A DNA stretch of 64,000 nucleotides from Rhodanobacter sp. (GCA_004298505.1 SCRO01000056.1:177418-241417), one strand, 5' to 3'. Shown: positions 33,911-42,951, numbered from the stretch's first letter. The notes: generated by a model from the sequence alone, not told the origin. Program-made: numbers and translations.

Positions 33911-34975
33911 CTAGCCACTTGAATGCCCGCCACCGACATTGCGGGCTCGGCTCAGTAGTTGGCTCAAGCCGACACCTTCGCGGATCAGAGCGACGCCGCC
34001 GCCGACGACAATAGTCAGGATAAAAGAAGCAATCACGGTCAGCGTCATCGCCAGCGCCTCAGCCTTCGGCACGCCCAGCAGTTCGAGCGCGAACAGCGAG
34101 GCGAGCAGCCCGGTGCCCGGCACGCGCACGAAGAAGCCGAGAAACACCAGCGTGCCCAGGAACACCATGATGAACAGATAATCGCCCGGTGCCAGAACGA
34201 TGCCAAACGCGAGTCCGGCCCATAAATATTGAGTGCCAGCGATGAGCTTTATGAGCAGGGCCGCTGCAACAATGCCTGCCCGGCGTAGCTGCGCGCGGGG
34301 CCAAACAATGCCGTGCGCGTAGCCCTCCACCCCAGCTTTCAGCCAAGTGCGAGTACGGGTCGGCAATATTCGTACAACCCCGGCAAAACGTCTGCCCCGG
34401 CCACGACGCAGATCGGTCAGCAGCAGTAGAACGAACAGGGCAATCGACACAACCAGCAGTCCCGACCAACGCAGCCCTTGCGTTAACAACACCTGCGAAC
34501 TCGGTAACTCGGCAACGACGGCGGTCAGCCCGATAAAAAAAGCAAACGCAAAAGCGTCGATTAGACGATCCACCGTCGTGGTGGCAAGCAGCGTGCTGGT
34601 GTGCGTCCCAGTGCGCCGTGCCAACAGCCACGAGCGGGCCAGCGCACTGGTTCCGAATCCCACAGCAAGTCCCGGCACATAACCCGCCATCAAGGCCCTG
34701 AAAGCCCAGGTAGTACGAAGTTCGCAGATCGCGCTGACGATTTGGCGCCACTTCCAGGCACGCACCCATTGCTCGGCCAGCACGGTGGTGGGGACCAGCA
34801 GCAGATAGCCGGGCCGGGCCTCTCCCAGCACGCCGACAAGCCGTTCGAAGTCGAGACTACGAAGCAGCCAGTACCCGGCTACGACAGCAACCAAGGCACC
34901 GAGGACCCGCAGACTATAGCCCAGGTACCAGCGTCTGACCGGTGCCTTAGGATTGTACTGGGCTAGGTCCGGCAT
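33911..34975 (-). CDS. YbhN/UPF0104 flippase-like membrane protein
   Basis: Membrane protein of 354 residues with about eight helices, of the lysylphosphatidylglycerol synthase transmembrane family (UPF0104, AglD/YbhN-like). Characteristic bits: GYLLLVPTTVLAEQWVRAWK, RALMAGYVPGLAVGFGTSAL, and the late VFLGFFVRVPGTGLLASLFA. No catalytic transferase domain is present. Likely moves or modifies a lipid-linked substrate, but this is uncertain. Its last codons touch the duplication breakpoint at about 33910, so the C-terminus may be slightly altered. Confidence 0.82.
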   Translation of the reverse strand: MPDLAQYNPKAPVRRWYLGYSLRVLGALVAVVAGYWLLRSLDFERLVGVLGEARPGYLLLVPTTVLAEQWVRAWKWRQIVSAICELRTTWAFRALMAGYVPGLAVGFGTSALARSWLLARRTGTHTSTLLATTTVDRLIDAFAFAFFIGLTAVVAELPSSQVLLTQGLRWSGLLVVSIALFVLLLLTDLRRGRGRRFAGVVRILPTRTRTWLKAGVEGYAHGIVWPRAQLRRAGIVAAALLIKLIAGTQYLWAGLAFGIVLAPGDYLFIMVFLGTLVFLGFFVRVPGTGLLASLFALELLGVPKAEALAMTLTVIASFILTIVVGGGVALIREGVGLSQLLSRARNVGGGHSSG

Positions 34976-35092
34976 CCATCCCTCATTTCGGCGGCAGGCC
35001 GCCGATCGTTCAGCATGGGGGTTCCCTTGCTCAGTCGCAAAAACACATAATCGATCAAACTAACCTTCTTTGACCGCGACAATGTGCTTCGG

Positions 35093-35572
35093 TTAATGAC
35101 GGCACGCGCACCCTGACTGTGCAGCGCTTTCGACCTTGGCGGAAGCGTCCGACCTGTGCTCCATGCACTGGCAGGTGGCCATATGACACGGCCCGGGATC
35201 ACCGCCGTTATGTTGACGAAGCAGCGTCTCTATCCGTTCGCGAAGCCCTAGCAAGTGGGCCACCCGCTCGTCGATCTGCTGCAGATGGTTGCGTAGAATC
35301 TCGCGGTATCGGCGTACACCGCCCGGACAGTGCCCCGTCTCCAGCGGCTCGAGCAGCACGCGGATTTCATCCAGACCGAGTTCGAGCATGCGGGCATGAT
35401 GGATGAACTTGAGCCGTCCGATGGCGGCTGCGTCGAACAGACGATTGCCGCCGGTGTGGGCGAAGCCGTCGTGCCGCCGGGCCGCTGGAATCAACCCGAT
35501 CTGCTCGTAATAACGAATCGTCTTGACGTTCAAGCCAGTTTCGCGTGCGGCTTCGCCGATACTCAATTCCAT
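35093..35572 (-). CDS. MerR-family heavy-metal regulator
   Basis: MerR-type activator of 159 residues from the ATG at 35572; a Met three codons earlier lies on the duplication joint. HTH MELSIGEAARETGLNVKTIR, FIHHARMLELGLDEIRVLLE, a dimer helix, and a Cys/His-rich end: GHCPGG near the metal-loop region, then CHMATCQCMEH and QSGCACRH. This fits ZntR/PbrR/CadR-type sensors of Zn, Cd or Pb. The paired dyads at 38399-38459 are a probable target, shared with or alternative to the MerR at 43318. Confidence 0.88.
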   Translation of the reverse strand: MELSIGEAARETGLNVKTIRYYEQIGLIPAARRHDGFAHTGGNRLFDAAAIGRLKFIHHARMLELGLDEIRVLLEPLETGHCPGGVRRYREILRNHLQQIDERVAHLLGLRERIETLLRQHNGGDPGPCHMATCQCMEHRSDASAKVESAAQSGCACRH

Positions 35573-35625
35573 CGCGGGCATCGATAGGTGTGTTCCTGTG
35601 TCTGGGTGGCTGCTTTATTCGTCAT
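35563..35625 (-). pseudogene. Zinc-ribbon peptide, 5' duplicate scrap
   Basis: With an intact AGGAGGT site and ATG at 35625 it reads MTNKAATQTQEHTYRCPRWN and stops. The first 17 codons duplicate the zinc-ribbon gene at 36332-36493; the rest comes from the MerR start region. The second half with three cysteine pairs is lost. Confidence 0.75.
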
Positions 35626-35648
35626 GACATACCTCCTGATCGGTAATG
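35574..35648. repeat. 75-bp duplicated start region of zinc-ribbon gene
   Basis: Matches 36442-36516 at 70 of 75 positions, gap-free, covering the ribosome site and first codons of the zinc-ribbon gene. Both homology borders are sharp. Confidence 0.85.
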
Positions 35649-35679
35649 GATGCTTGGCCGGCTGCGATTGCTTGTCTCC

Positions 35680-36141
35680 TCATGCTGCGGTCACCACGTG
35701 CTCCAGAAAGTCGATATACGCCGGCGGCAATTCGCGCTCTCGGGCTGCCTCTCGTACGATGCGCATGTAGGGCAACGACGGATGGCCTTCCGGTGCGTCG
35801 GCGGCCACCTTGAAGGTAATTGCTGGCACGGAGCGACCGGTTGCATCGAGCACTTCGATCCGCAGATAGTCGTATTGCATCCCCTCGCTGGCATCCAGAC
35901 GCACGAATTTGCGCAGCGGCAGCAGATAGAGCACACCATGCACTGCCGAACCCGGCGCCTCGACAATATTAGCCGGCGCGGATTTACCGGGCTTGCGCCC
36001 GCCGACTGCGGTAAAACACAGGCGCCAGCTATCTAGTCGCGCAATTCTCGTCTCGACCGGCGTCATGTGTCGGCGCTCACGAAACAGCCGATCGTTCATG
36101 TTCGAACCGAAAGCGAAATACCAGACGGGATCGTCGAGCAT
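35680..36141 (-). CDS. Gamma-glutamylcyclotransferase family protein
   Basis: GGCT-fold protein of about 153 residues from the Met at 36141; the frame is open 39 codons further but that part is not conserved-looking. The hallmark WYFAFGSNMNDRLF lies at the N-terminus, and the fold's acidic residue is probably in LDASEGMQYDYLRIEV. The family cleaves gamma-glutamyl amines or glutathione. Next to thiol/metal genes, turnover of metal-glutathione conjugates is possible but inferred. Confidence 0.82.
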   Translation of the reverse strand: MLDDPVWYFAFGSNMNDRLFRERRHMTPVETRIARLDSWRLCFTAVGGRKPGKSAPANIVEAPGSAVHGVLYLLPLRKFVRLDASEGMQYDYLRIEVLDATGRSVPAITFKVAADAPEGHPSLPYMRIVREAARERELPPAYIDFLEHVVTAA

Positions 36142-36331
36142 GTCTATGGGAGGCAGGCGCCCACGACGCAGCTTCACCCACTGCCGGCAAACAGGCCACC
36201 ATGCCGAATTCACGACTTTATGCCGATATATACCGATGGTGAGAGTGTTCGCGACCAAGCCGCGTGATTCGTTGCCAAGGTCCAGAACAACTTCATCGCG
36301 GATGCCTGTGCGCTGATGGAGTCCGTTGTAA

Positions 36332-36493
36332 TCAACCGCAGCAACTGCAGGTCTTTTTGCCGGTATCGGCCTCGCTGCCGCATTGCTCGCATTTGCATAC
36401 TTCCGGCTCGTTCTCGCCGCGGGTGAACTCGCAGTTGCACTGCGGGCATCGATAGGTGTGTTCCTCTGTCTGGGTGGCTGTTTTATCTGTCAT
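36332..36493 (-). CDS. Cysteine-rich zinc-ribbon / metallothionein-like peptide
   Basis: Peptide of 53 residues with a perfect AGGAGG ribosome site before the ATG at 36493. Three cysteine clusters: YRCPQCNCEF, VCKCEQCGSE and KKTCSCCG, ten cysteines in all. The first two look like a zinc ribbon and the end like a metallothionein. It may store or buffer zinc, cadmium or copper. A truncated copy of its start lies at 35574-35648. Confidence 0.75.
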   Translation of the reverse strand: MTDKTATQTEEHTYRCPQCNCEFTRGENEPEVCKCEQCGSEADTGKKTCSCCG

Positions 36494-36516
36494 GACGTAC
36501 CTCCTGATCGGTAATG
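36442..36516. repeat. 75-bp duplicated start region, intact copy
   Basis: Partner of 35574-35648 (70/75 identical). Confidence 0.85.
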
Positions 36517-36582
36517 CAAGTCTCAAAATCCGGCCGGGGACGTCACCCCGATCCGGCACACAACCCATGCTACAACCTCCAG

Positions 36583-36892
36583 TCACTGGAAGTTCAAGCC
36601 CCCCCCCCGGGACGTGCCGGCACCACGGTCCGTGCGGGTCTGCAGACGCATCAACCCATAGAGCACGGCCGTCCCCACAAGCGCGGCCAGCGTCACGCCA
36701 AAGGTGGCGCCGAACCGGAAACGCACGAATGCCTCGAAGCTCGCGCTGGACAGTCGTGGCGGAATCCAGTGCAGGGCCCTGAACAGGTACTCCATGAGTA
36801 CGGCGCTCGATGTCATAGTTCGGCCACACGGCTCGGTACAAGAGTCCCAAGCCCAGTAGCACGGCATGACCGATGAGTGTCGCAATCTCCAT
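36583..36892 (-). pseudogene. Small membrane protein, frameshifted
   Basis: The first part, MEIATLIGHAVLLGLGLLYR then AVWPNYDIER, is in one frame. Near 36800 it continues naturally in the next: MEYLFRALHWIPPRLSSASF and RFGATFGVTLAALVGTAVLY. Together they give about 100 residues with two or three helices; alternatively, the second half (ATG at 36795, 70 residues) is its own gene. No family recognised. A ten-C run lies at its end, so sequencing errors in this stretch are possible. Confidence 0.45.
36599..36608. repeat. Homopolymer run of ten C
   Basis: Ten consecutive C on the plus strand inside the last codons of the small membrane frame. Prone to slippage or base-call error. Confidence 0.9.
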
Positions 36893-36942
36893 CGTTTTAT
36901 TCCCGTTTTACTTTACGTACTTCGGGCAGGGTGACATAGCTC

Positions 36943-37956
36943 CTAGGGCCGCTTGGCCGGCTTCCACACTTCGACCCTTTGATCCGCCAGGTCGGTCACA
37001 TAGACGCTGCCGTCCGCGGCCACGGCTACCGCGCCGACGCCGTAGCCCGGTGCCTGCGGCGGCTGGCTGAAGGCGGTCAGGAAGCGACCGTCGGCGGTGA
37101 ACTTCTGAATCCGGTTGTTTTCCTGGTCGGCCACGAACACGTCACCGCGCGGGCCGATGGTCACGGAAGTCGGCGTCCGGAACCAGCCACGAAGCCCACC
37201 CAGAAAGTTGATCGACGCCGGCAGGTGCAGACCGAAGGGGCCGCCCCACATGCGCAGGAACCGCCCCTGGGCGTCGAATTCCTGGATGCGGTCGTTGTAG
37301 CCATCGGCGACATAGAAATGGCCGTCCGACGTAGAGACCGCCACGTCCATCGGATAGTTGAAACTGCCGCCGGCCACATAGCCCTTGTGCCCGGTGGTGC
37401 CGATCTGGCGGATGAAGCGCCCTTGCGGCGACAGCATCTGCACGCGCTGGTTGTAGAAATCGGCCACGACAATGGTGCCGTCGGGTTCGGCACTGGCGCC
37501 GCCGGGCGCGCGGAACTGTCCCGGCGCCGCCCCCTGTTGACCGCCCAGGGTGCGCAGCAGGTATCCGTCGAGCGTGAACACCTGCACCGCGTCGTTCCAG
37601 TAGTCGCCGACATAGAGCTTGTCACCGGCGATATTCAGGTTCATGGGCCGTGCCTGCGGCAGCAGACCCTGCGGACCGACCGCGATGATGCTCAGGAAGT
37701 GTCCCTGCAAGTCAAAGATCTGGATCCGGTGGTTCAGCGAATCGGCCACATAGACGCGATGATCGGCAACAGCGATGCCGTTGGGGCCATCAAATTGGCC
37801 CGCTGCCGAGCCGGGGCCGCCCCAGCTGGCAACCTGTTGGTACGATGGCTGTTGCGCAGCGGGCACAAAACCGAACCAGATGACCAGCGCGGCGACAACG
37901 AGCAATCCAGCCACACCGACGCCGAGGATCGCAACCCACCTGACGATGCGATGCAT
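36943..37956 (-). CDS. Membrane-anchored NHL-repeat beta-propeller protein
   Basis: Protein of 337 residues: N-terminal membrane anchor (VAILGVGVAGLLVVAALVIW), then six NHL-type repeats such as FDGPNGIAVADHRVYVADSL, NLNIAGDKLYVGDYWNDAVQ, VAVSTSDGHFYVADGYNDRI and SVTIGPRGDVFVADQENNRI. It is likely a periplasmic propeller for protein or metal-ligand binding; no catalytic site is evident. Its start lies next to the stop of the secreted HMA gene (one base apart), so the two are co-transcribed from the dyad promoter at 38.4 kb. A truncated second copy lies about 4.1 kb to the left. Confidence 0.85.
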   Translation of the reverse strand: MHRIVRWVAILGVGVAGLLVVAALVIWFGFVPAAQQPSYQQVASWGGPGSAAGQFDGPNGIAVADHRVYVADSLNHRIQIFDLQGHFLSIIAVGPQGLLPQARPMNLNIAGDKLYVGDYWNDAVQVFTLDGYLLRTLGGQQGAAPGQFRAPGGASAEPDGTIVVADFYNQRVQMLSPQGRFIRQIGTTGHKGYVAGGSFNYPMDVAVSTSDGHFYVADGYNDRIQEFDAQGRFLRMWGGPFGLHLPASINFLGGLRGWFRTPTSVTIGPRGDVFVADQENNRIQKFTADGRFLTAFSQPPQAPGYGVGAVAVAADGSVYVTDLADQRVEVWKPAKRP

Positions 37957-38047
37957 CTCAGCGCCCTCCAGTCGGTTGGGACACGACGTCCTTTAGCGTG
38001 AAGCCGGCCTGCTGCACGGTCTTGTTGATCTGGGCCTGATCGAAACG
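36943..38047. repeat. Segmental duplication, right (intact) copy
   Basis: Partner of 33109-33907. Gap-free homology covers 37300-38047; the 312 bases at about 36996-37307 are deleted in the left copy. Confidence 0.85.
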
Positions 38048-38341
38048 CGTGCCGGGCTTGACGTGGACCACGACCACCCCACTGGCGAGGTTGACGTCGG
38101 TGGTCGTGACGCCCGGCAGGTGGCTGAACTGCTTCTCGATGCCGTAGGCACAGAACGGGCACGCCAGGCCGTCCACGTGCACGACGTAGGCATCGGCGGG
38201 CCACGCCTGTTGCGCGGTGGCAGCCGATGTCGCTGCTTGTGCCGGGAAGACCGCCACAAAAGCCATGGCAAGCCCCAACAGAGCCGAGGCGAAAGCGATA
38301 CGAGGCATGTTCAAAACGCGGTGACGCAGGTTGCTGCTCAT
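37958..38341 (-). CDS. Secreted HMA-domain (MerP-like) protein
   Basis: Protein of 127 residues with an AGGAG site before the ATG at 38341. Signal peptide: IAFASALLGLAMAFVAVFPA. The HMA domain follows: YVVHVDGLACPFCAYGIEKQ with Cys61 and Cys64, then VTTTDVNLASGVVVVHVKPG. The CPFC site instead of CxxC after MTC recalls thiol-redox-like HMA proteins found with TlpA-type genes. Probably captures a soft metal in the periplasm. Transcribed leftward with the NHL gene. Confidence 0.88.
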   Translation of the reverse strand: MSSNLRHRVLNMPRIAFASALLGLAMAFVAVFPAQAATSAATAQQAWPADAYVVHVDGLACPFCAYGIEKQFSHLPGVTTTDVNLASGVVVVHVKPGTRFDQAQINKTVQQAGFTLKDVVSQPTGGR

Positions 38342-38398
38342 TGAAATTCTCCTATGACAAATGCCTGTCAAGAGACGAGACATGGGACAAGCATGTCC

Positions 38399-38459
38399 CT
38401 TGGAGTCAACTCCATGTCAAGCTTTTTCAAATATTTCTTGACATGGAGTTGACTCCAAG
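38399..38459. promoter_or_regulatory. Divergent MerR-type promoters in a perfect 23-bp inverted repeat
   Basis: CTTGGAGTCAACTCCATGTCAAG at 38399-38421 recurs exactly inverted at 38437-38459, 15 bases apart, written here in parts: the right arm is CTTGACATGGAGTTG followed by ACTCCAAG. Each arm carries an outward-reading -35 TTGACA followed by the dyad GGAGTTGACTCC, close to the ZntR site of zntA (GGAGTCGACTCC). With a MerR-typical 19-bp spacer, the rightward -10 would be TACCGT, which is poor. One arm serves the leftward HMA/NHL genes, the other the rightward efflux operon. Confidence 0.75.
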
Positions 38460-38549
38460 TATTACCGTGGTTCTACGGGCTGCGGACTCAATCAGTCGAG
38501 TTGACCTGCCGAGCCGGATAGAACTGACATAACTGCTGGAGTCACCCAC

Positions 38550-39473
38550 ATGAAATCGATCACACCATCGCGCCATCGAATGGCACGAACGTTGGCTGGG
38601 CTGATGGCCTGCCTGCTGCCAGCCTTGGCCGCGGCGGCCCCCATCACCTTCAACACCGCGTTGCCGGTGGCTAAGGGACAGTGGCTGCTGCGCGAGCAGT
38701 ACATTCAGCGTTATCGCTACGATGACACGATGGGCTCGGCGCGCAACGCACACATCGGGGTGCTGGGCAACGTGCTGGCTTATGGCGTCACCAGTAAGCT
38801 GTCGCTGTTTGCCGTCACCCCCTGGTATCTCGACAAAACACTGAATGCGACCACGCCGATGGGCCGGATGCGGCGCACCGACTCGGGGATCGGCGACACC
38901 CAGCTGTTTGCGCGCTACACACTAGTCCAGCACGACGCAGCAGGCCGGTCCTTTCGCATCGCGCCGCTGGCCGGCGTCATCGCGCCCACCGGCAGCAGCA
39001 ATACGGCCGATCGTTTCGGCCGCTTGCCGCGCCCGTTCCAGAACGGCACCGGGGCGTGGGGCGGTCTGGCCGGAGTCATCACAACCTACCAGACGCTGGC
39101 ATGGGAGTTCGATGCCGACGCCACGTATCAGGCCACCGGTACCCACGATGGCTACCGGGCCGGTGCCGTGAGCCAACTCGATGGCTCGTTCCAGTACCGG
39201 CTATGGCCGCGTCAACTGGGGGCGGGCGTCCCCCGGTTCCTCTATGGCGTGCTGGAAACCAACCTGGTCCACACCGGTCGCGACCGCATGAATGGCCGGG
39301 ATGTCGCCGACAGCGGTGGCACCCAATGGTTCGTCAGTCCGGGGCTGCAGCTGGTCACCATGAACTACGTGCTGGAGGCCGCTGTGCAGCTCCCGATCAT
39401 GCAGGACATGAACGGCCACGCGTTGCGCGATCGTTACATCTTCCATATCGGTTTCCGCACGCACTTCCAGTGA
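38550..39473 (+). CDS. Outer-membrane transporter-like protein
   Basis: Protein of 307 residues with a signal peptide (AGLMACLLPALAAAAP) and alternating beta strands ending in IFHIGFRTHFQ with a C-terminal aromatic (F-x) typical of outer-membrane barrels. GKLSL-like region: YGVTSKLSLFAVTPWYLDKT, then TGSSNTADRFGRLPRP. It resembles the MetA-pathway/phenol-degradation type transporters found with metal genes. First gene of the MerR-controlled rightward operon; probably gives outer-membrane passage or sensing. Confidence 0.7.
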   Translation: MKSITPSRHRMARTLAGLMACLLPALAAAAPITFNTALPVAKGQWLLREQYIQRYRYDDTMGSARNAHIGVLGNVLAYGVTSKLSLFAVTPWYLDKTLNATTPMGRMRRTDSGIGDTQLFARYTLVQHDAAGRSFRIAPLAGVIAPTGSSNTADRFGRLPRPFQNGTGAWGGLAGVITTYQTLAWEFDADATYQATGTHDGYRAGAVSQLDGSFQYRLWPRQLGAGVPRFLYGVLETNLVHTGRDRMNGRDVADSGGTQWFVSPGLQLVTMNYVLEAAVQLPIMQDMNGHALRDRYIFHIGFRTHFQ

Positions 39474-39513
39474 TGGTTGTTACCCCCTCAGCGCTATTGG
39501 AGAACAGAGCGAC

Positions 39514-39732
39514 ATGAAAACCAGCGTATTCAAGATCAGCGGCATGCATTGCGAGGGCTGCGCGCAGATCGTGCGCAGTGTGGTCGAGCGCCAGGACGGC
39601 GTGCAGACGAGCACGGTCTCGTATGCGGACGGTACCGCGCGGGTGCTGTTCGATCCGGCGCGGATCGAGCCGGGCCGGTTGCTGGCGGTCATCGAGAAGG
39701 CCGGCTATGGCGCCACCGAGCAATCCGAGTGA
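39514..39732 (+). CDS. HMA-domain metal chaperone
   Basis: Cytosolic single-domain protein of 72 residues of the CopZ/HMA type: FKISGMHCEGCAQIVRSVVE gives the GMHCxxC site (Cys12 and Cys15), and ARIEPGRLLAVIEKAGYGAT the end. It lies between the outer-membrane protein and the CcdA-like gene. Likely hands metal to the HMA domain of the ATPase downstream. Confidence 0.9.
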   Translation: MKTSVFKISGMHCEGCAQIVRSVVERQDGVQTSTVSYADGTARVLFDPARIEPGRLLAVIEKAGYGATEQSE

Positions 39733-39757
39733 GCAGCCACGCATTGGCGTCGAACGG

Positions 39758-40420
39758 ATGAACGTCCTGCTGTTGCCGATCGCGCTGGGACTGCTCGGGT
39801 TCGTCGAGCCGTGCACGATGGGTTCCAACCTGATCCTGATCAAGCATCTTGAGCGACTGTCTTACCGCCAGCGCCTGTGGCAGATGGCGGTGTTTGCCGC
39901 GGCGCGCGCGTTGTTGATGGGCGTGCTGGGAGCCTTGGCTGCGCTCATCGGCGCACGTTTTTTCGGCATGCAACGCGGGCTGTGGATCGGACTCGGCGTG
40001 ATCTACCTGGCGCTGGGTTTGCTGTACCTGGCTGGACGGCAGGGCTGGCTGGTGGCGCGGCTGGGCGCGTGGTTGCCTGCGGCCACGGGTACCCGCGGCT
40101 CGGTCGCCCTGGGTCTGATCTTCGGGCTCAATGTGCCCGCTTGTGCGGTGCCGCTGATCGTGGTGCTGCTGGGCGTCAACGTCAGCCAGGCGGCCGGTGG
40201 CCATGCGCCGCTGCAGGGCTTTGTTTCGCTGCTGGTCTTCGGGCTTGCCTTGTCGGCGCCGCTGTTGCTGGCGGTGCTGTGGCGACGCGCCGCCCGCGCG
40301 CTAGATGCACTGGCGTCGCTGTCAGTGCGCATACCGCGCTGGACCGGCCTGGTGCTGGTGGCGCTGGGGCTGTGGTCGATCGGCTTCGGCTGGTTCACGC
40401 AGTTGCCGGTGCCAGCGTAG
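39758..40420 (+). CDS. CcdA/DsbD-type membrane protein
   Basis: Protein of 220 residues with six helices of the CcdA/DsbD transmembrane family. GLLGFVEPCTMGSNLILIKH carries the first redox Cys in helix 1 and FGLNVPACAVPLIVVLLG the second in helix 4. It probably moves reducing power across the membrane, possibly to the secreted CPFC HMA protein. That would tie thiol redox to metal handling, an inference from gene order. Confidence 0.85.
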   Translation: MNVLLLPIALGLLGFVEPCTMGSNLILIKHLERLSYRQRLWQMAVFAAARALLMGVLGALAALIGARFFGMQRGLWIGLGVIYLALGLLYLAGRQGWLVARLGAWLPAATGTRGSVALGLIFGLNVPACAVPLIVVLLGVNVSQAAGGHAPLQGFVSLLVFGLALSAPLLLAVLWRRAARALDALASLSVRIPRWTGLVLVALGLWSIGFGWFTQLPVPA

Positions 40421-40482
40421 AAATCGCGGCGTCAGAGCACCCACTAAAACCGTTCACCGATATCGTATGAGGAGATCGACCC

Positions 40483-42951
40483 ATGTCTGCCACCGCTGCT
40501 ACTGCTACCCAACCGTGGAGTGAAGAAACCACGAGCGATCCGCATCGCCAGCGCGTGCGCGCGCACATCGGCGGCCTGCACTGCTCGCTGTGCACGGGCA
40601 CTATCGAGAAGGCGCTGGGGCGCCAGCGCGGTGTGCACAAGGTCTCTGTCAGTCTGACCCACGAGCAGGCACTGATCGAGTTCGACCCCGCGCAGACCGT
40701 AGCCGGCGAGTTGATGCACATCCTCACCGACATCGGCTACACGCTGTCCGATCCGCGCAAGCTGGAGCCGTTCGAGGCGCAGGAGCGCGCGCTGGCGCGT
40801 GAGCGCAACCGGTTCCTGGCGGCGCTGGCGCTGAGCCTTGCCGCGATCGGCCTGATTGCCGACACCACCGGTGGCTGGGCGCTGGGCCTGTCCGCCTTCG
40901 TGGTGGCAAGCCTGATGGCGTTCGCCTTTGCGGTGTTGCGCAACCGTGGCGCACCGCGGGCGCTGGCCGGCAGCCTGGGGCTGGGCGTGGCCGGCATTGC
41001 ACTGTTCGTGCTGCGCAGCCAGCACGTGCTGGGTGGCGTCACACCCTGGCTGACCGCCGTGCTGGCGGCGGCAATGATCTTCGGCCTCGGCGGGCACATC
41101 CTGCGGATGGCGGTGCAGGCGCTGCGCCGCGGCATTCTGAACCAGCATGTGCTGGTCGAGATCGGTGCCTTTGCCGGTGCCGCCGGCGGCATCCTGAGCC
41201 TGGTACTGCAGCGCCCCGACTATCCCACCGCGCCGTTTTTCGCGGTGACGGTGCTGGTGCTGACCTATCACATCTTTTCCGAATGGCTCTCGCTGATCGT
41301 CAAGACGCGCAGTTCGCAGGCGGTCAAGAAACTGATCGACCTGCAACCCGATACCGCGCGCGTGCTGGGCGAGGACGGCGAACGCGATGTGCCGATCGAG
41401 GCAGTGCGCGTCGGCGACCGGGTGCGAATCCGGCCCGGCGAACGCATTCCCGTCGACGGCGAGGTGATCGACGGGCACTCGGCGGTGGACGAATCGCTGA
41501 TCACCGGCGAACCGTTGCCGGTCGACAAGCGCGCCGGCGCCAGCGTCGCCGGGGGCGCGATCAACGGCACCGGCAGCTTGCTGATCCGCGTCAGCGCGAT
41601 CGGCGAGGACAGCTTTCTGCAGCGGGTGATCCGCAGTGTCGAGGACGCACGTGCGCTCAAGCCCGGCCTGCTGCACATCGTCGATCGGGTGCTGCGCGTC
41701 TACACGCCCACCGTGCTGGGCATTGCCGCACTGGCTTTTCTGGGATGGCTGCTCGGGCCATTGCTGGTTGGTCAGCCGATGGACATCGAGCGCGCGGTGT
41801 TTGCCGGCCTGTCGGTGCTGGTGATGGGCTACCCGTGCGCGGTAGGTATTTCCGCGCCACTATCGATCGTGCGCGGTGCCGGCGAGGCGGCCGAGCATGG
41901 CGTGCTGATGCGCACCGGGGAGGCGTTTCAGGCCTTGCGCAAGGTCACCACGGTGATCTTCGACAAGACCGGCACGCTGACCGAAGGCAAGCCGGCGTTG
42001 CGTGAAATCGAGCCGCACGACGTCGATGCCGACACTCTGCTGGCGCTGGCCGCGGCGGTCGAGGCGGCCTCCGAACACCCGCTGGCGCAAGCGGTGGTGC
42101 AAGCCGCCTTCGAGCGCGAACTGGAGCTGCCGGACGTCGAGGATTTCGACACCGTCACCGGCAAGGGCGTGATCGCCCATCTGGCCGGCGCGGACTCCGA
42201 CGCCGTGGTGGTCGGCAGCCCGGCGTTTCTGCGTGAGCGAGCTGTCGACACCGGGCCGCTGCGCGAGCGCATCGAGACCTTGCAGGCCGACGGCCGCACG
42301 GTGATCGGGGTGGCCCGCGGCAAGCAGTTGCTGGGCGTCCTGGCGCTGGGCGATGCGCTGCGCGCCGAGGCGCGCGACACGGTAAACCAGCTCAAGGCCG
42401 CCGGTGTGCGGGTGGTCCTGCTCACCGGCGACAACACCCGCGCGGCGCGGCACATGGCCGCCCAGGCCGGCATCGAGGAGGTGCATGCCGAGGTGCTGCC
42501 GGCGGACAAGGCCGCCAGGGTGCGTGAGATCCAGCAGCAGGCGCGCGTGGCCATGGTCGGCGACGGCATCAACGATGCCCCGGCGCTGATGCAGGCCGAC
42601 GTCGGCATCGCCATGGGCAGCGGCACCGACATCGCCATCGACGCGGCGGATGTGGTCCTGCTCAACACGCGGCTCTCCGGCGTGCTGGTGGCCTATGACA
42701 TCAGCCGCCGTGGTTATCGCAAGATGCTGCAGAACATCACCCTGGCCTTCGCGTTCAACGGCATCGGTATTCCGCTGGCGGCCACTGGCTTGATCTACCC
42801 GGTCTGGGCGATGGTGGCGATGGCCAGCAGCGTGACGGCCATCTTCATCAATTCACTGGCCGGCCGCTCGGGCCTGTTCTTCGGTGCAGTGGGTGGCATC
42901 GACGTGGCGGGCGACCCGGCTTATATAGAGACGGTACAAAATAACGCTTGA
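40483..42951 (+). CDS. P1B-type metal ATPase with YPC instead of CPC
   Basis: Protein of 822 residues. N-terminal HMA domain: [20 protein letters not shown] (CSLC). About eight helices follow. Catalytic motifs: ITGEPLP in the actuator, [11 protein letters not shown] with phosphorylated Asp494, SEHPLAQAV and [12 protein letters not shown]. The membrane metal site reads Y450-P451-C452 ([15 protein letters not shown]) instead of CPC, which loses one metal-binding cysteine. The partner set (OMP, HMA chaperone, CcdA-like, thioredoxin-like, MerR) is not that of a classic ZntA/CopA. Substrate unknown. Confidence 0.9.
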   Translation: MSATAATATQPWSEETTSDPHRQRVRAHIGGLHCSLCTGTIEKALGRQRGVHKVSVSLTHEQALIEFDPAQTVAGELMHILTDIGYTLSDPRKLEPFEAQERALARERNRFLAALALSLAAIGLIADTTGGWALGLSAFVVASLMAFAFAVLRNRGAPRALAGSLGLGVAGIALFVLRSQHVLGGVTPWLTAVLAAAMIFGLGGHILRMAVQALRRGILNQHVLVEIGAFAGAAGGILSLVLQRPDYPTAPFFAVTVLVLTYHIFSEWLSLIVKTRSSQAVKKLIDLQPDTARVLGEDGERDVPIEAVRVGDRVRIRPGERIPVDGEVIDGHSAVDESLITGEPLPVDKRAGASVAGGAINGTGSLLIRVSAIGEDSFLQRVIRSVEDARALKPGLLHIVDRVLRVYTPTVLGIAALAFLGWLLGPLLVGQPMDIERAVFAGLSVLVMGYPCAVGISAPLSIVRGAGEAAEHGVLMRTGEAFQALRKVTTVIFDKTGTLTEGKPALREIEPHDVDADTLLALAAAVEAASEHPLAQAVVQAAFERELELPDVEDFDTVTGKGVIAHLAGADSDAVVVGSPAFLRERAVDTGPLRERIETLQADGRTVIGVARGKQLLGVLALGDALRAEARDTVNQLKAAGVRVVLLTGDNTRAARHMAAQAGIEEVHAEVLPADKAARVREIQQQARVAMVGDGINDAPALMQADVGIAMGSGTDIAIDAADVVLLNTRLSGVLVAYDISRRGYRKMLQNITLAFAFNGIGIPLAATGLIYPVWAMVAMASSVTAIFINSLAGRSGLFFGAVGGIDVAGDPAYIETVQNNA

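Noticed and set aside
40444..41676. 410-codon minus-strand frame opposite the YPC ATPase
   Set aside because: Low-complexity antisense frame of a clearly coding gene.
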